Assembly: GCA_030248215.1 (NCBI GenBank)
Contig: JASANG010003576.1
Coordinates: 62,001-126,000 of the forward strand
Direction of reading: 5' to 3'
Length of the DNA stretch: 64,000 nt
Source of the DNA: Enoplolaimus lenunculus
Taxonomy: Eukaryota; Nematoda; Enoplea; Enoplida; Thoracostomopsidae
The notes beneath the pieces are model-generated. The model was not told the origin of the DNA. It saw only the letters and a program-made list of their open reading frames with translations, and did not search any database. Below, one piece after another: positions 34,191-45,634 of the stretch (positions are counted from its first letter, which is position 1; the number at the start of each line of letters is the position of its first letter). A program made the translations under genes and the position numbers.

Positions 34191-34480
34191 ATGTCAAGAA
34201 TCCACCTACTATGGTCTGGTGTGACAGATACAGGATATCTCGGTAAGTTTATAGATATCTTTATGTTTTCACACCTCTTCTGTTTGTAGGCCTGTGTAAC
34301 AAATGCGGAAAGGCTTTTTCTACCCTATATCGGATCAGCTGGTGCTGGTTTGATGTTAAAATAAATTCACGTAACTGTAGGGATACAACTGGATCCGCGA
34401 CTCCGCTAAGTTGGAAATTTTTTGAGGAAACCAGAGAGACGCGAAGTTTTAGCGTGGCGGGTTGGAATACCACCGGTTGA
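34191..34480 (+). CDS. Weak candidate: small two-exon open frame
   Basis: An ATG at 34191 opens 17 codons to a good donor (ctcg|gtaagt at 34243). A 47-nt intron ends in tgtttgtag, and exon 34290-34480 continues in phase to a stop, giving 80 residues (MSRIHLLWSGVTDTG, then CNKCGKAF and TPLSWKFFEETRE). The short intron with strong signals is nematode-like, and the CxxC hints at a metal site. I recognise no family; it may be chance or part of a decayed element. Confidence 0.2.
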
Positions 34481-36660
34481 GATGTTTTTAGAGCGATAGC
34501 GGAGTGTTAGCCTGGGAGATCCCAGTGCGTGACCCCTGGTGTAGTATTCCGTGGGCGTGAAATTTGGTGGTTTCAAATTTTAGATCTAGGGGTCTGAATA
34601 GAGAGCGCAAGCGGACGAAATGAATGAAAATTGTTGGATCAAACTTGGTTTGGTGCAGTCTTTCCTGTCACTTGCCAGCTTGGCTGGTTTTGTGAACGTT
34701 ATGTTAAATGGTGGATTTTTGAAATCTGAAAAGTATTTGTTTCATATTGATATTATCTCTCTTAAAGTATTTGGTGTTTATTTCGTATGATTTTAACGGT
34801 TAAATTTGTTTTGCGAGTGTGTTTGTTTCTTGAAAGGCCAAAATGAGTAGAGGTAAGAGTAGTTATAGTTTCTTTCGAATCATTTTCAAGGAATTGGTGG
34901 TGTTTCGTTTGAATTCAATTGGAATGTTTTGAATTTAAAAAAGTGATTACAAGTTGAATAAAGAATCTTAGCTACGATGTTAATTTCTCTGGCTTGGTAA
35001 TGGCGGCTTCAAAAAGATGACGTAACACATATGTTCTTTGTTGTTCGGTTTTTCGAGTTTTGCGCTTTTGTTATGGTGTGTAGCGTTGCAAATATTCTAA
35101 TGGGAGAACGGAAAAATTAAGCCATGTTTGTTGTTTTCGCTTTATTATAAGTGAAAACGGCTAAAGGTTGGAGTGAACTGTTAAAACGTGAAGGAATGGG
35201 AATATTTTGGAATTTGCTGGGAATCATTGTTTTAGAGAGGCGTTCGTGCTGGGTCGGCCGGTACAAGCGCCGTACGGGCTTTCCCGGCACAGGCTGGATT
35301 AAAATTTTTGATCCTTAAATAGGATGAAATTTGTTATGGGCAAATGCCATATTGTGTTGGGTTACACTCCGGTTTAGTCTAGCTCGACTAAACCGGTGTT
35401 TTTACCAATTACATTCAGACTGACAACGAGTAATAGCAAATATGAAGTTAATTAGTAACATAACTAATAGTGCAAATAAACAAATTGGCGCAATTTCCAA
35501 AAACTTCTTAGGCATTTACTCGAGCCGGGATAACAAGCATCTCGCAGGATGCTAAGAACATAAAGGTACCTCTCCACCAACTACACCATCATCGAAGGCT
35601 CTATCGTCCGCGTTGGAAACGTTACCTGTTTCACCGAAAACGTCTGCGCGACTAAATCCTTTGGCGGCCGAATTTGGCCCGGCGGTGCCTGAAGCGGGCC
35701 GGAGGGCGGCCGGTCCACCGGCTCCGGAAGACCTTGAAGCATGAGATACCAAGCATCGACGGGAGGCGGATCAGGTAAACAAAAAACCAAGAGTAGAGTT
35801 TGTGAAGGAATGACGGTTTTACGTTTAAACAAGGTTTTCCAAGGAAAATATTGATCGTACGAGTTGTGCATAATGTTCAATACGATTTCGGTTAATAAAC
35901 TACAGGTATCCAATTTTGTAAGGGACATAAGTCCACGGTTTTCCGAGGGTGTCTCCAAAAATTTTGTTGCAGTCATGACATTAAGATTAGTGTTTTACTC
36001 AATTGGCTAGCCATTGCTTTTGTTCGATCCCCGCATGACGGGGTTGTTTTCATTATTCTCGGCTCAGACTTGCGCGATTCGCGACCCAGCAAGTCTCAGT
36101 CAGCCTTTGTTATCATTGTCCGGACCAGGAAGGGTTCTTTTTTCTCTCTATTTTTGGATTCACTGATTTCCAGTCGACTTGTATGCATAAAATTCCTACA
36201 GCCCTGAAATGGGCGGTGCGGGTACCCGTTTTTCTTTTTCCCTTATGACCAGCTCCTTTTTACCAAAAAGTTGTTTTTCCCAGCACCAAGAATTTTGCCT
36301 GCCCACCGGATGGTTGAGGGAGTTGCCTGCCACGGTGGACAAAAGTTTTAACTAGGGACAGGAATGCGCGAGGATAAGTGTCTCCTAGCCCTGAATAGTT
36401 TTCTGGACAAGCGTCTGTATGTTTTTGAATGTTAGCCGGCTTATCGCCAGTGATTAATTTTATCGAATTGATTTTCCCGCGACAGTTTTCGTAGGTTCGG
36501 TAGTGATGCGAGCTCGGGATGGCAAAACTCAACCCGAACATAGACGAGCGGAGTAGCATAACTAGACACAGCAGCCGGTTTTGATCATACCATAAGGGGT
36601 ACCCTCCAAAGATGGGTGCCAAAGACTTACGTCTAGGGTAACCAACCTTATAGTAACCAG
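34481..36660. other. Unidentified block, possibly an unrecognised mobile element
   Basis: Composition is less AT-rich than the flanks, with minus-strand open frames of 131 codons (35581-35976; contains PDPPPVDAWYLMLQGLPEP) and 120 codons (36260-36622). There are three strong hairpins: 35369-35396, 36029-36043 and 36067-36096. No motif identifies a function, and no terminal repeats were found. Confidence 0.3.
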
Positions 36661-36894
36661 GAAGAAACAGAAGAAGAGAGTTGTTAGCAACGTTTGTAAT
36701 GGAATGATTAGGCGGAAATACATCACAAACTATTCGTGTTCTTGAAACAATTTTAATTAAACTTCTGTCTTATTAAACTTTAAAAAAGACAGGAAACTTT
36801 TAAAACCGACAGGAAGTAGGTGTGGCATTGCTGATAAATCGCTAAACAAAATCCAAGTTGCTCTGTATATAAACTTAGCGAACCATGTAAAAAA

Positions 36895-37060
36895 TAGGTC
36901 CTTCCCAATTTCCCAGGTAATATCTCAATATCCTAAAATCATAATTTCCCGGGTAATAACCCAACATCCCAAAATAACAGTATCCCGGGAAATATCCCAA
37001 GTTCCCATAACAGCATTATCACGTGTATATTCGAATTTTTTTGTGAAATCCAAATATCCA
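36895..37060. repeat. Degenerate TTTCCC/ATATCCC array, first block
   Basis: CAATTTCCCAGGTAATATC, AATTTCCCGGGTAATAACCC and ATCCCGGGAAATATCCC follow each other. They are the same words as in the larger array at 37890-38520. Confidence 0.75.
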
Positions 37061-37129
37061 GGGGAAATCAGAATTGGCTTGGGCTGAGTCTTAGTTTCAG
37101 AGTTCGAGAGTTTAGACTCTGTCTTTAGA

Positions 37130-37240
37130 TTAAGTTATTCAGAATTTTGGATCTAGCCTTAGGTTTAGGTTTAAGCTTGAGCCTATTCTTATAGTCTAAA
37201 ATTTAGGTGTAGGCTTAGGTTCGGCCGTAGGCTTGACGGG
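37130..37240 (+). repeat. Degenerate TTAGGC-like block
   Basis: CCTTAGGTTTAGGTTTAAGC, TTTAGGTGTAGGCTTAGG and CGTAGGCTTGACGG are strung together between two TTTCCC arrays. Confidence 0.6.
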
Positions 37241-37889
37241 TCCTTAGGCAGACGGATGCAGGAGAGGCTCAGCTCCTCTGTAACCAAATTGACGCATTTC
37301 ATTCCCCATCACTTGTGAAACTCGCCCGCATAAAAATATGTTCTTTAATTGCATTTTCAGGGGGGTTGTCGATCCTCAAATCTTCCATGCAAAGCAATTC
37401 ATTGTTTGAGCAAAATTTTTGACCGCGTCTTTACAGCTTGTGAGAAGGGCTTGAGGAACGGTAGCCCCACATGCTGCTTACCGTCCCTTAAGGGGGTTCA
37501 GGGGCGGCAGTTTCCCTGAGAACCTAATTTAAAAAGTTGTCTATGTGGGGGATGGAAGCTTTATCTCAGCATGTTGTCCTTTATAGTGTTCTCAAAGAGG
37601 TTGTGCCCCCAAACCATACACTATGCAATTAACGTAATGTATATGCTGAAATTGTATTAAACATTGAATTGTATTAAACATTGCTGTTGTCCATCAAATA
37701 CGTTTTCAAACAGCTAATCCTTGAAAATAATAATATCACAAACAGTGCATTCCGAGCAGGGGCGTTACCAGGATTTCGTATACGGAGGGTAGCCCAATTT
37801 TTTTAACAAAAAACTCAATATATTATTTAAAGTGTATGAGCAACGTAAAATAAAATTGCGGTTTAAATTAGTGTAAACGGGCAATTTCA

Positions 37890-38520
37890 CTCCTCTCGTA
37901 AAGTTGGGGATTACCAAAATTTTATCTCCCGAAGTCCTATTTTCACGGATATTATCCGAATTTCCCCCTAATGGCTTTCCGGGCAATAGGCCCAATTTCC
38001 AAATATCCCAACTTCTCGGGTAATATTGCAATTTCACAAAATCCCAATTTCCCAAAATCCCGATCGAAAAAGGTTGCGCCGAAAATTGCAATTTCAGCCC
38101 AGAATCACAATTTCCCAAAAAAAATTTCCGGGTAATATCCACTTATCCCAATACCCCTATTTTTCGGGTAATATCCCAACTTCCCAAAATCCCGAGCAAA
38201 AATGGTTGCACCGAAAATCGCAATTTGCCGGCGTAGGCAGAATCACAATTTCGGGGAGAAATATTCCAATTTCCCAAAATCCCGAGCGAAAAAGGTTGCG
38301 CCCGAATTTGCAGTTCCCGGCAGAATCCAAATTTCCCAAAATTCCAATTTCCCAGTAATATCCCAATTTCCCAAAATCCTAATTTCCGTAGATCAAGAGC
38401 GAAAAATGTTGCGCCGACAGCGCAATTTCTCGGCGTCGGCAAGATCCCAATTTCGCAAAATCCCAATTTCCTGGGTAATATCCGAATTTCCCAAAATCCT
38501 AATTTCCCTAGTACAGCCAG
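37890..38520. repeat. Composite TTTCCC satellite
   Basis: Short words (AATTTCCCAAAATCC, GGGTAATATCCC) alternate with a longer module containing CGAAAAAGGTTGCGCC. The module starts near 38053, 38185, 38276 and 38397, giving spacings of about 132, 91 and 121 bp. False open frames appear on both strands because stops are rare in the words. Confidence 0.85.
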
Positions 38521-38854
38521 AATTTTATTTCGAGAGGCAATAACTTCATGTAAAACTTTGTTATCCTCAAAGATCAGTAAAAGGTTATTCGAAACGCCAT
38601 TTAAAGTATTTTATTTCTTCCTTTTTAGTTAATTCTAATCATTAATTGCAGTTTTGCAACCTAAACATTGCACAATCGTGCTATATGTCTATATATCAGC
38701 CAGTAACACAACCGCAACTGTTTTTCGCGTTTTGAAATTTTTAGATATCTGTTCGCAATAAAAGTCGTTTAGTTTAAAATTCGTTTGTACATAAAAATAT
38801 TGCTGCAACCTTTTGCTAGAGTTCCATATTAACAGTGAGCCACAGTGTTAAACC

Positions 38855-39124
38855 TTAACCCCTTCTCACATTGAGTTGCCTATAAGCAACTCAGCTCAGT
38901 GTATATACGTAATTAATATATATCGCACCGTGTTTAACAATTGCAACACGTATACATAGTACTAAATCACCACAAGACGTGAGAGCCTCCTCGAGCTCGA
39001 GCGTCAAGCTCCTATAGCTCAGTGGTGATGGTACCCGCATCCCACTCCAGTCACTGGAGTTCAAATCTTAGCATAAATGTAGGTCTCAGGGGAAATAGAA
39101 AATATTCTTGTGAGAAAGGGTTAA
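38855..39124 (+). mobile_element. TTAA-flanked piggyBac-like MITE with tRNA-like segment, exact TTAA on both sides
   Basis: TTAA at 38855-38858 and 39121-39124 bracket 262 bp, which begin CCCCTTCTCACATTGAG and end TCTTGTGAGAAAGGG. At about 39008-39073, GCTCCTATAGCTCAGTGG is followed 40 bases later by GGAGTTCAAATCTTAGC, matching tRNA A- and B-box order and spacing. The tRNA-like 3' strand does not pair with the 5' GCTCCTA, so this is not a functional tRNA. Confidence 0.8.
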
Positions 39125-39149
39125 GCGAAAAATTTTCTGTTTACTATCT

Positions 39150-39417
39150 ATAACCCCTTCTCACATTGAGTTGCGTGTAAGCAACTCAGCGCAGTGTATA
39201 TTCGTTAAATAGTATATCGCACCGTGTTTAAAAATTGCAACGCGTATACATAGTACTAAATCACAACAAGACGTGAGAGCCCCTCGGGCTCGAGCGTCAA
39301 GCTCCTATAGCTGAGTGGTGATGGTATACGCCTACCACTCCAGTCACTAGAGTTCGAATCCTAGCATAAAAGTAGGTCTCAGGGGAAATAGAAAATATTC
39401 ATGTGCGAAAGGGTTAA
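39150..39417 (+). mobile_element. Second piggyBac-like tRNA-bearing MITE, same orientation
   Basis: It starts CCCCTTCTCACATTGAG about 30 bp after the previous copy and ends CATGTGCGAAAGGG before TTAA (39414-39417). The left flank is ATAA, one base off TTAA. The A-box-like TAGCTGAGTGGTGATGG and B-box-like GAGTTCGAATCCTAGC are both intact. Confidence 0.75.
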
Positions 39418-40607
39418 GATTATTTATAATTAGCGTAATACGATCGTCAACCATATCAGCGTTGTTTTTGACTGAATCAGACAATGCCCAAATGCAATTC
39501 ACGATAGATTGTGTGAGAGAAAACTGAAAAGATTTAAATTAAACCATTAACCCGGTTGTTGGGAAACAGTTGACTCTTCTAAGAATATAATTATACCAAA
39601 AAACTCGTTCAAACAATTTTTCCGTCTTCTCGGCTATTTCCTGTCCATCGAGTGGCAACCGCGAGTGTTGTTACAACGAACAGTTCGATGCTTTGAGAAC
39701 GTTAAATTATACTACATGTGGACTAAATTTTAGAGAATATGACTAACTGATCAGAGAGATTTGTTCATCGATATATTATATAATGTGTTATAGCGCGATT
39801 AGCTTCAAAAGCCAATTAAGCTATTGTCTTTAGTGCAAAGCTTCAGTCAGTTTATTTGGGATAATCGAATACGTAATTATCTTTTTGGCAAATAATAGAC
39901 AAAACAGAAACAAAACAGCGAAACTGAAAGCAGACGCAATTCTAGTATTGAATTTCAAGGTAAAATTTTTAATATATATTCGATAATGTAAATATATTCC
40001 AAAATTTTCACTAAATTTCGAACAAAATTGTCCATCAATCAAGCAAACGACACAACCAACTATCTTGAAAGCATTTGTGAAAAATAAAAGGGAATTTTTT
40101 CATGCGGTTAAACAGTTCAGTTTAAAAATGTACCGAAGACTATGAAAATACGAAAAGGATACAACAAAGATGTCTAGTGCTAGAAAAATTTACAAACTTT
40201 TGTGCAAAAATTAGTTACAATTTTGACGTATATTTGCTGATTTCTGAAATATAAAACAAATACTTGTATATAATACTTATAGCTTCAGAAAAAACTTGAG
40301 AATTAACTGACAACAGTTTCTGGGACTGGGTATATATAAATTGTGTTAATGACGGGAACCTACTCTACCTCGTTGTGTGTCAAGTAGGGCAAAACATACT
40401 ATGCTTACTAGTTTGTTTGCAGTTATCCTAATATGGCTGAATATATATTTACTATTTTCGAATACTGTAATACATTCGCAACTTTTTTGTTTAGAAATAT
40501 ATTCATAATATTTGTGTCCAATGTTACTTTGAGTGGCGTAACAGAAGCATAAGCATATTTCTATGCATAAGTAAAGCGTAAGCAAAAATACTCTAAAGAT
40601 TAAGCTT
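39418..40607. other. Gene-less stretch, nothing recognised
   Basis: AT-rich with no repeat, gene or RNA that I can support. Confidence 0.4.
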
Positions 40608-41049
40608 ACTGTAGTGACCCAAATAAGAGGGGGCTGATATTTATTTGACCTCTCCAGAGGGCACCCCCCTTGTTATTCGGTTACGGACTGTTATTTATGT
40701 TTAACCCACGCTCCGCCGCCCTTCGTTACGATATGTATCCGGTACTGCAGTTATCCGTTGAATTAAACGTTGTTTGTCTTGTGTCAATAGCTTGAGCGAT
40801 AATGCAAGGTTATACTTAGGAATGTACTTTCAAAATTTAAGTACGTTTTAAAGTTTCGAACTCAAATTATTTGGTCATGGGCTCTATGCGCTACAATTAG
40901 GGTTAATTGACAGTTATGGACTCTAATTAGGGTTTAGGGACTCTATCCGCGTACGGACTCTTATTAGGGATACGGACTCCTATTGATTCGAACTCAAATG
41001 GGAACCCCCTCTTATCACCCCTCCCCATCTTATTCGGGTGAATACAGTG
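40608..41049. mobile_element. Nonautonomous element with about 26-bp inverted ends
   Basis: ACTGTAGTGACCCAAATAAG at the left is the near-complement of CTTATTCGGGTGAATACAGT at the right. The interior repeats GGACTCTAATTAGGG and GGACTCTTATTAGGG. No coding frame. No superfamily can be named because the target duplication is unclear. Confidence 0.6.
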
Positions 41050-41130
41050 CTCTATCATAGTCCCGAGACATAATGCTTCACCCTAGAAAGTAACAAGGTT
41101 TATATTTGTTACGATCTTTGAAGCGCACTG

Positions 41131-41482
41131 AAAATAATGTGACACTTCATTATAGTTTTAGCTTAGAAAACATAATGGATCTTAGTCTTAAAACCAAAGC
41201 TTTAACGATAAACGGGACGTATGCTGAGGCTTATAAAGTGTCTTATGATTTCTGTATCTAGCTGTTGCATACGTACCGTTTATCGTTAAAGCTTTGGTTT
41301 TAAGACTAAGATCCATTATGTTTTCTAAGCTAAAACTATAATGAAGTGTCACATTATTTTAGTTTTAGCTTAGAAAACATAATGGATCTTAGTCTTAAAA
41401 CCAAAGCTTTAACGATAAACGGGACGTATGCTGAGGCTTATAAAGTGTCTTATGATTTCTGTATCTAGCTGTTGCATACGTA
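41131..41482. repeat. Perfect forward-inverted-forward foldback
   Basis: 41131-41215 is repeated as an exact reverse complement at 41276-41360. 41154-41275 is repeated exactly in direct orientation at 41361-41482. Compared by eye, the three segments show no differences, so the rearrangement is very recent or an assembly error. Confidence 0.85.
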
Positions 41483-41904
41483 TATACGAAAGTCTAAGCC
41501 CAACCGCAGCGATGGCTCAAAACCAGGTCATAACTAGAAATTATGCAGTCGCATGGCATAAAATTTCGAAGACAAGGAACCAATCGGTTTTTATTGTGAA
41601 ACAATCGGTGGTACTTATATATTCTCGATTGTTCTGAAACATATAGTGGCAATGTGTTATTAAATATATATCATAAAGTATAAGATCCGGAAATGGGCTT
41701 CTGGAGGGCACGTCCCATTCTTCTTTTAAATACTCACATTGGGGTCATTCAGCCATTCCCAACATTTTCGAACGGATGAAATTTTTTTACATTTCTGCAC
41801 AAAATTCCTAATTTCTTACTTGGTTTGTAAAAAAGTTTAAAAACATTTCGCGTTTCAAGCCAGAAAATATGTTGCATGTACATTTATATTGCGTGTTTCT
41901 TTCT

Positions 41905-42560
41905 TACTAATATCAAGAGTGTATAATTTAGGAAGCGTGTGACACTATGCATACAACACGTGTTAGCGTGATGTAGTATCACGCGGACCCTACTTTGTCT
42001 AACCCCCCTTGATTGAGAGGGGCTCTGTACGGCTTTGCATTAAACAAATTGCGTATTAGATGAAAAGAGGTCTGCACTAAACATGCATAGATGTATTTTG
42101 CGTAAGTGTGTTAACTTGCAGCTGTAGTTAAGACCTCCCTCAATCAAGGGTGGGGTAGCATCTATTAAGGTTCGCGTAATATCACGCAATATATGTGTAT
42201 AGATGGAGAAGTGTCATACTCTCCATTATACACTCTTGCTAATATCAAAAATAGATTGTGGAGAGAGTGCATGTACAACTCTTGGAGCTCCCCATGATAC
42301 AAGCCGACCCCCTTTGTTAGAGAGGGATGACTATTACATGAATACCCATACATTAAACTATAAGGGGACTATGTTTGACGCTGCATACATAGAGTGCCAA
42401 GGTTCGCATGGGTTGTATCCAACCTCCCCTATAAAAAGAGGGGGTAAGCCAAAAACGCAACGCGTGCCGGGTACATTTTTCTACGCAGAATGTACCTAGT
42501 TGCATACTCATGTTGAAGTATCCATCATCCACTCTTACTTGCTAATATCAAGTGTTCCGC
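41905..42560. repeat. Inverted-repeat region with ATATCAAGAGTGTATAAT ends
   Basis: CTAATATCAAGAGTGTATAA at 41909 is mirrored by TTATACACTCTTGCTAATAT at about 42225-42243, enclosing some 330 bp. A third copy of the end (CTTGCTAATATCAAG) lies near 42535. Between them are paired runs CCCCCCTTGATTGAG and CTCAATCAAGGG. Probably one or two nested nonautonomous elements. Confidence 0.5.
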
Positions 42561-43660
42561 ATAATGTTTGATATATCTATTAATAGCCTCCCTGCCTTGC
42601 CTTTCAGCTAATCATTAAACTGTCAGTATTTCGTTCAATATCCAAAATTACGAAAAACCTAGCAACACTTGTGACAAAAGCAGGGTAGTATGGAAGATTT
42701 TCTTCAAATCAAAGTTTGGTACAAAATAGACCTCTTCCAAATTTATAATATACCGTTCAGTGAGTTTATTCGTAACCTTGAGCAATTTCGAATGCTTTAG
42801 TTGCCGACATTTGTCAAAAAGGAAGCATAAAACAACTTTCTGACACCATATTGCATATTGTAATTAAAATTAGCATTTTTATCCTTAACATTGTGGGTCT
42901 GATTTTTTTCTCCTGGTTGCACTCTGCTTTAAAAAGCTTTAATGAACACATTGTGACATACAACTTTATGTATTTTTTAATTCTACGCTGTCACACAGCG
43001 AAACAGTAAACGTTTCTCAAGCGCAAAGTTCGGCAAATTGTGTTAAACTTATGTACATCATCACAATTTAATTAAGTAAGGTCCCGGTCGGCCGAAAAAA
43101 ATGAGCTAGTTTTGGGTATAACCGCGTTAAAGTTTACTCTAAACTCGCACTTGTGCAGGCAATGTTGCAGTTTTCGCATATATAGAATATATAGCGAAGT
43201 GAAAAAATACAGGCAGCTTCTTTCATTCGAGGCTCAGAGATAATGGTGTACGCATAAACCGATGACGATTTGTCTGTATAATGCTATCGGCTTGTGCTTG
43301 GTATGAAGTATAAATTTCATGCAAATTAGAAAGTTAGAAACTCGCTTCCATTTACGCTATACACACAAAATGCAGTCAAACCAATGTGGATGGCCAGAAA
43401 GGGCATGCGCTGAAAATCGATACTAATCCGTGTAAAGCAACCTTTCATTTTGCGATCAAACATACACATTTTGAGATTTTTGCGGTCCATGTATATAATA
43501 GGGACCTATCTACTATAAACATAAGCCTAAACTAAGCTTATACTGTAACAAACATGCGGTTGTAATGCGTTGGGGATGGCGTGAATCTGCACTCTGGGAT
43601 TAGTATAAGCATCTCCTGATGTTCAAAAGAACCGCCCGCAGTAAACATTAGTGATGGGCA
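42561..43660. other. Gene-less stretch, nothing recognised
   Basis: AT-rich, with only a weak TTAGGC-like run near 43510-43540. Confidence 0.4.
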
Positions 43661-43662
43661 TC

Positions 43663-43745
43663 GGATGTTTTTTCACATCCGGATATCCGGATATTTTTGC
43701 CGGACATTTATCCGGATATCAGAAGTTAAATTTGCTATTTCAGAT
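43663..43745. repeat. GGATATCC-rich inverted tract
   Basis: ACATCCGGATATCCGGATAT and TTATCCGGATATCAGA surround a short centre. The architecture resembles the hexamer arms of the hAT-type MITEs, but with the word CCGGATAT. Confidence 0.5.
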
Positions 43746-44204
43746 ATCCGAAACTCGATTTTGCGTATCTAACCGGTACAATAGTGCTGGGTATTCGGTA
43801 TCGAAAATTGCTACTGACTAATAAATACTTGCGTTGGCCACCTGAAATTGAGTTGATTTGGTTTGTCGCCGATTCTATCGAATGTCATCCTTCCCTCAAA
43901 CTATATATATGTCTTAGGCAAATCTGCTACTTCCGCCAATTACCAATTGGCCTAGGGCGACCTGCTATTGGAAGCAAATAGTAGATTGGCGTAGGCCAAA
44001 TAGCGATTGTGAGATGTCGGAAAACCACAGTGATGTAAGACCAACGCTAATTGGTTAACGGTGTTATATTTGTCCAAATAATCAAATCACATCTGCTTGG
44101 TCTGTAAGTTCAATAGCAGTTTAGCACAAGCCAAACTGCTATTACTTAAAATAGCAAATTGGCATGAGCCAATTAGGAATTGGCCTGACTAGCAGTTTGG
44201 CCTA

Positions 44205-44322
44205 CGATATATTCATGAGTTGTTTTAAGTTATAAGAAAACAGCACATTAAAATATTCTTACACTTTTCATGAGTCGTTTTAAGTTATAAGAAAAAAGCA
44301 CATTAAAATATTCTTACACTTA
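44205..44322. repeat. Two-copy tandem duplication, about 56 bp
   Basis: TTCATGAGTTGTTTTAAG and the following GCACATTAAAATATTCTTAC repeat immediately with two or three substitutions. Confidence 0.9.
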
Positions 44323-45404
44323 ACCGTACAAACTACAGCCCATGTTACTTTTGGTGGTACCTCCTTTCAGTGACAGATCTAAAAATTTCTGACGATAGGC
44401 AGGCTCGTAAATGTTTTGAACAGCAACACCAAAAAATTTCTAACGGGAACAATTGTATTGTAGCGGCCATAAAATTATTTTACAGAAAAACTTTCTGAGG
44501 GGGTAACATTTTTGACATAACCAGGGAAAAAACTAAATCCGTTGTTTTGTACAAATGTTAACCTTTCGTTGGCGACTTTATTCTTTTGTTTTAAATTTTT
44601 TATCAAACGTTTGCTGGACGATTCAATGCTCTTGAGAGCAGTTTAAATTGGAAGCACGTTTTATATTTGTGTTATGCAACGGTTTACTGATTTAAATAAA
44701 TTTGGATCGTTGGGTGGCTCTTGTTGCTGGACATTAACTTGTGCTTGTTAAATCACCTCTAACATCAAACAACTAAAAACGTACCTAATTCAATAATAAA
44801 GTTAGTAGAAAATTTTAAAACAAAGGAATAATGTTGCCAACGAAAAGGTTAACATTTATACAACTTAACAACGAATAAACTTAGTACAAACGCCATGCCT
44901 GTATAGGCATTTGTAAAGTTGTGCTTAACATTTTACCAAAAAAATTTCGAACTATGGTTGGGTTGCAATTTGTTAAAATATATTATTTGTGCCAAATTGC
45001 CAGTCAAAGACGACTTCTGTATTTCGACTCAGTCTAGATGCAGTAAATTTAACGTATTGCAGTTTTGTCAATTTGTTAAAGAGCTTGCGACCGTATATAC
45101 GTTTTAATTTTTAGCCAGACGTAAAAAAATTTACTTGCCAAATAAAATTTTATTTGCTAAATATAATTTTATTTCGCCCAGGTCTTAAACTGACCTCTCA
45201 CGTAGCGTCCATTAAGTGAACCTACAGGAAGTGCTTCAACGAACAGGCAGGTGAAACTGCACTCATACTCTTGACCCAATATATAACAAGGTACCGCTGG
45301 GATGAGCTAACAATGCACAGCAGCTGATTAGCTGCACAATTAAACTATAGCAACTCATATACCAAGTTTTCAAGAAACTAAACATGCAAGCTTTTTGGTA
45401 TTAA
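44323..45404. other. Gene-less stretch, nothing recognised
   Basis: AT-rich; a 62-codon open frame at 44919-45107 has no motif. Confidence 0.35.
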
Positions 45405-45634
45405 AGCCCGTCTTTTGTTGCTTAGCGTGAAAGTCCTATAGCGAGCAGCAGTGTTTAACTATTAAAACGCGTATACACAGTATAAATTTTACGCAGGACG
45501 TGAAAGCTCCCTCGGACTCGAGCATCAAGCTCCTATGGCAGTGGTGATAATGAACGTATTTTACCCATGAGGCTGCTATTCGAATCTTGCTTGACTTGAA
45601 CGAAATAGTGAAAATTCTTGCGTGAAAAGGTTAA
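45405..45634 (+). repeat. Eroded piggyBac-like tRNA-bearing MITE
   Basis: CAGGACGTGAAAGCTCC, CTCGAGCATCAAGCTCCTAT, GCAGTGGTGATAATG and CTATTCGAATCTTGC follow the order of the intact copies. It ends CGTGAAAAGG before TTAA (45631-45634). The left end is not identifiable. Confidence 0.6.

Noticed and set aside
34290-34440. Zinc-ribbon start of an IS1595/Merlin-type transposase
   Set aside because: A single CxxC and the FFEE word are not enough; the expected second cysteine pair and downstream catalytic motifs are not visible.
37765-38543. Several overlapping frames of 70-125 codons on both strands
   Set aside because: All come from the TTTCCC satellite, which rarely contains stop codons; they show no protein motif.
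39008-39073. Genuine tRNA gene
   Set aside because: The A and B boxes are present, but the 3' strand does not pair with the 5' GCTCCTA to form an acceptor stem, and the segment recurs inside a transposon-like repeat.
38855-39417. Possible terminal repeats of a larger element, because two similar 260-bp copies lie in the same orientation
   Set aside because: Each copy has its own inverted ends and TTAA-type flanks, and only about 30 bp separates them, so they are two small elements.
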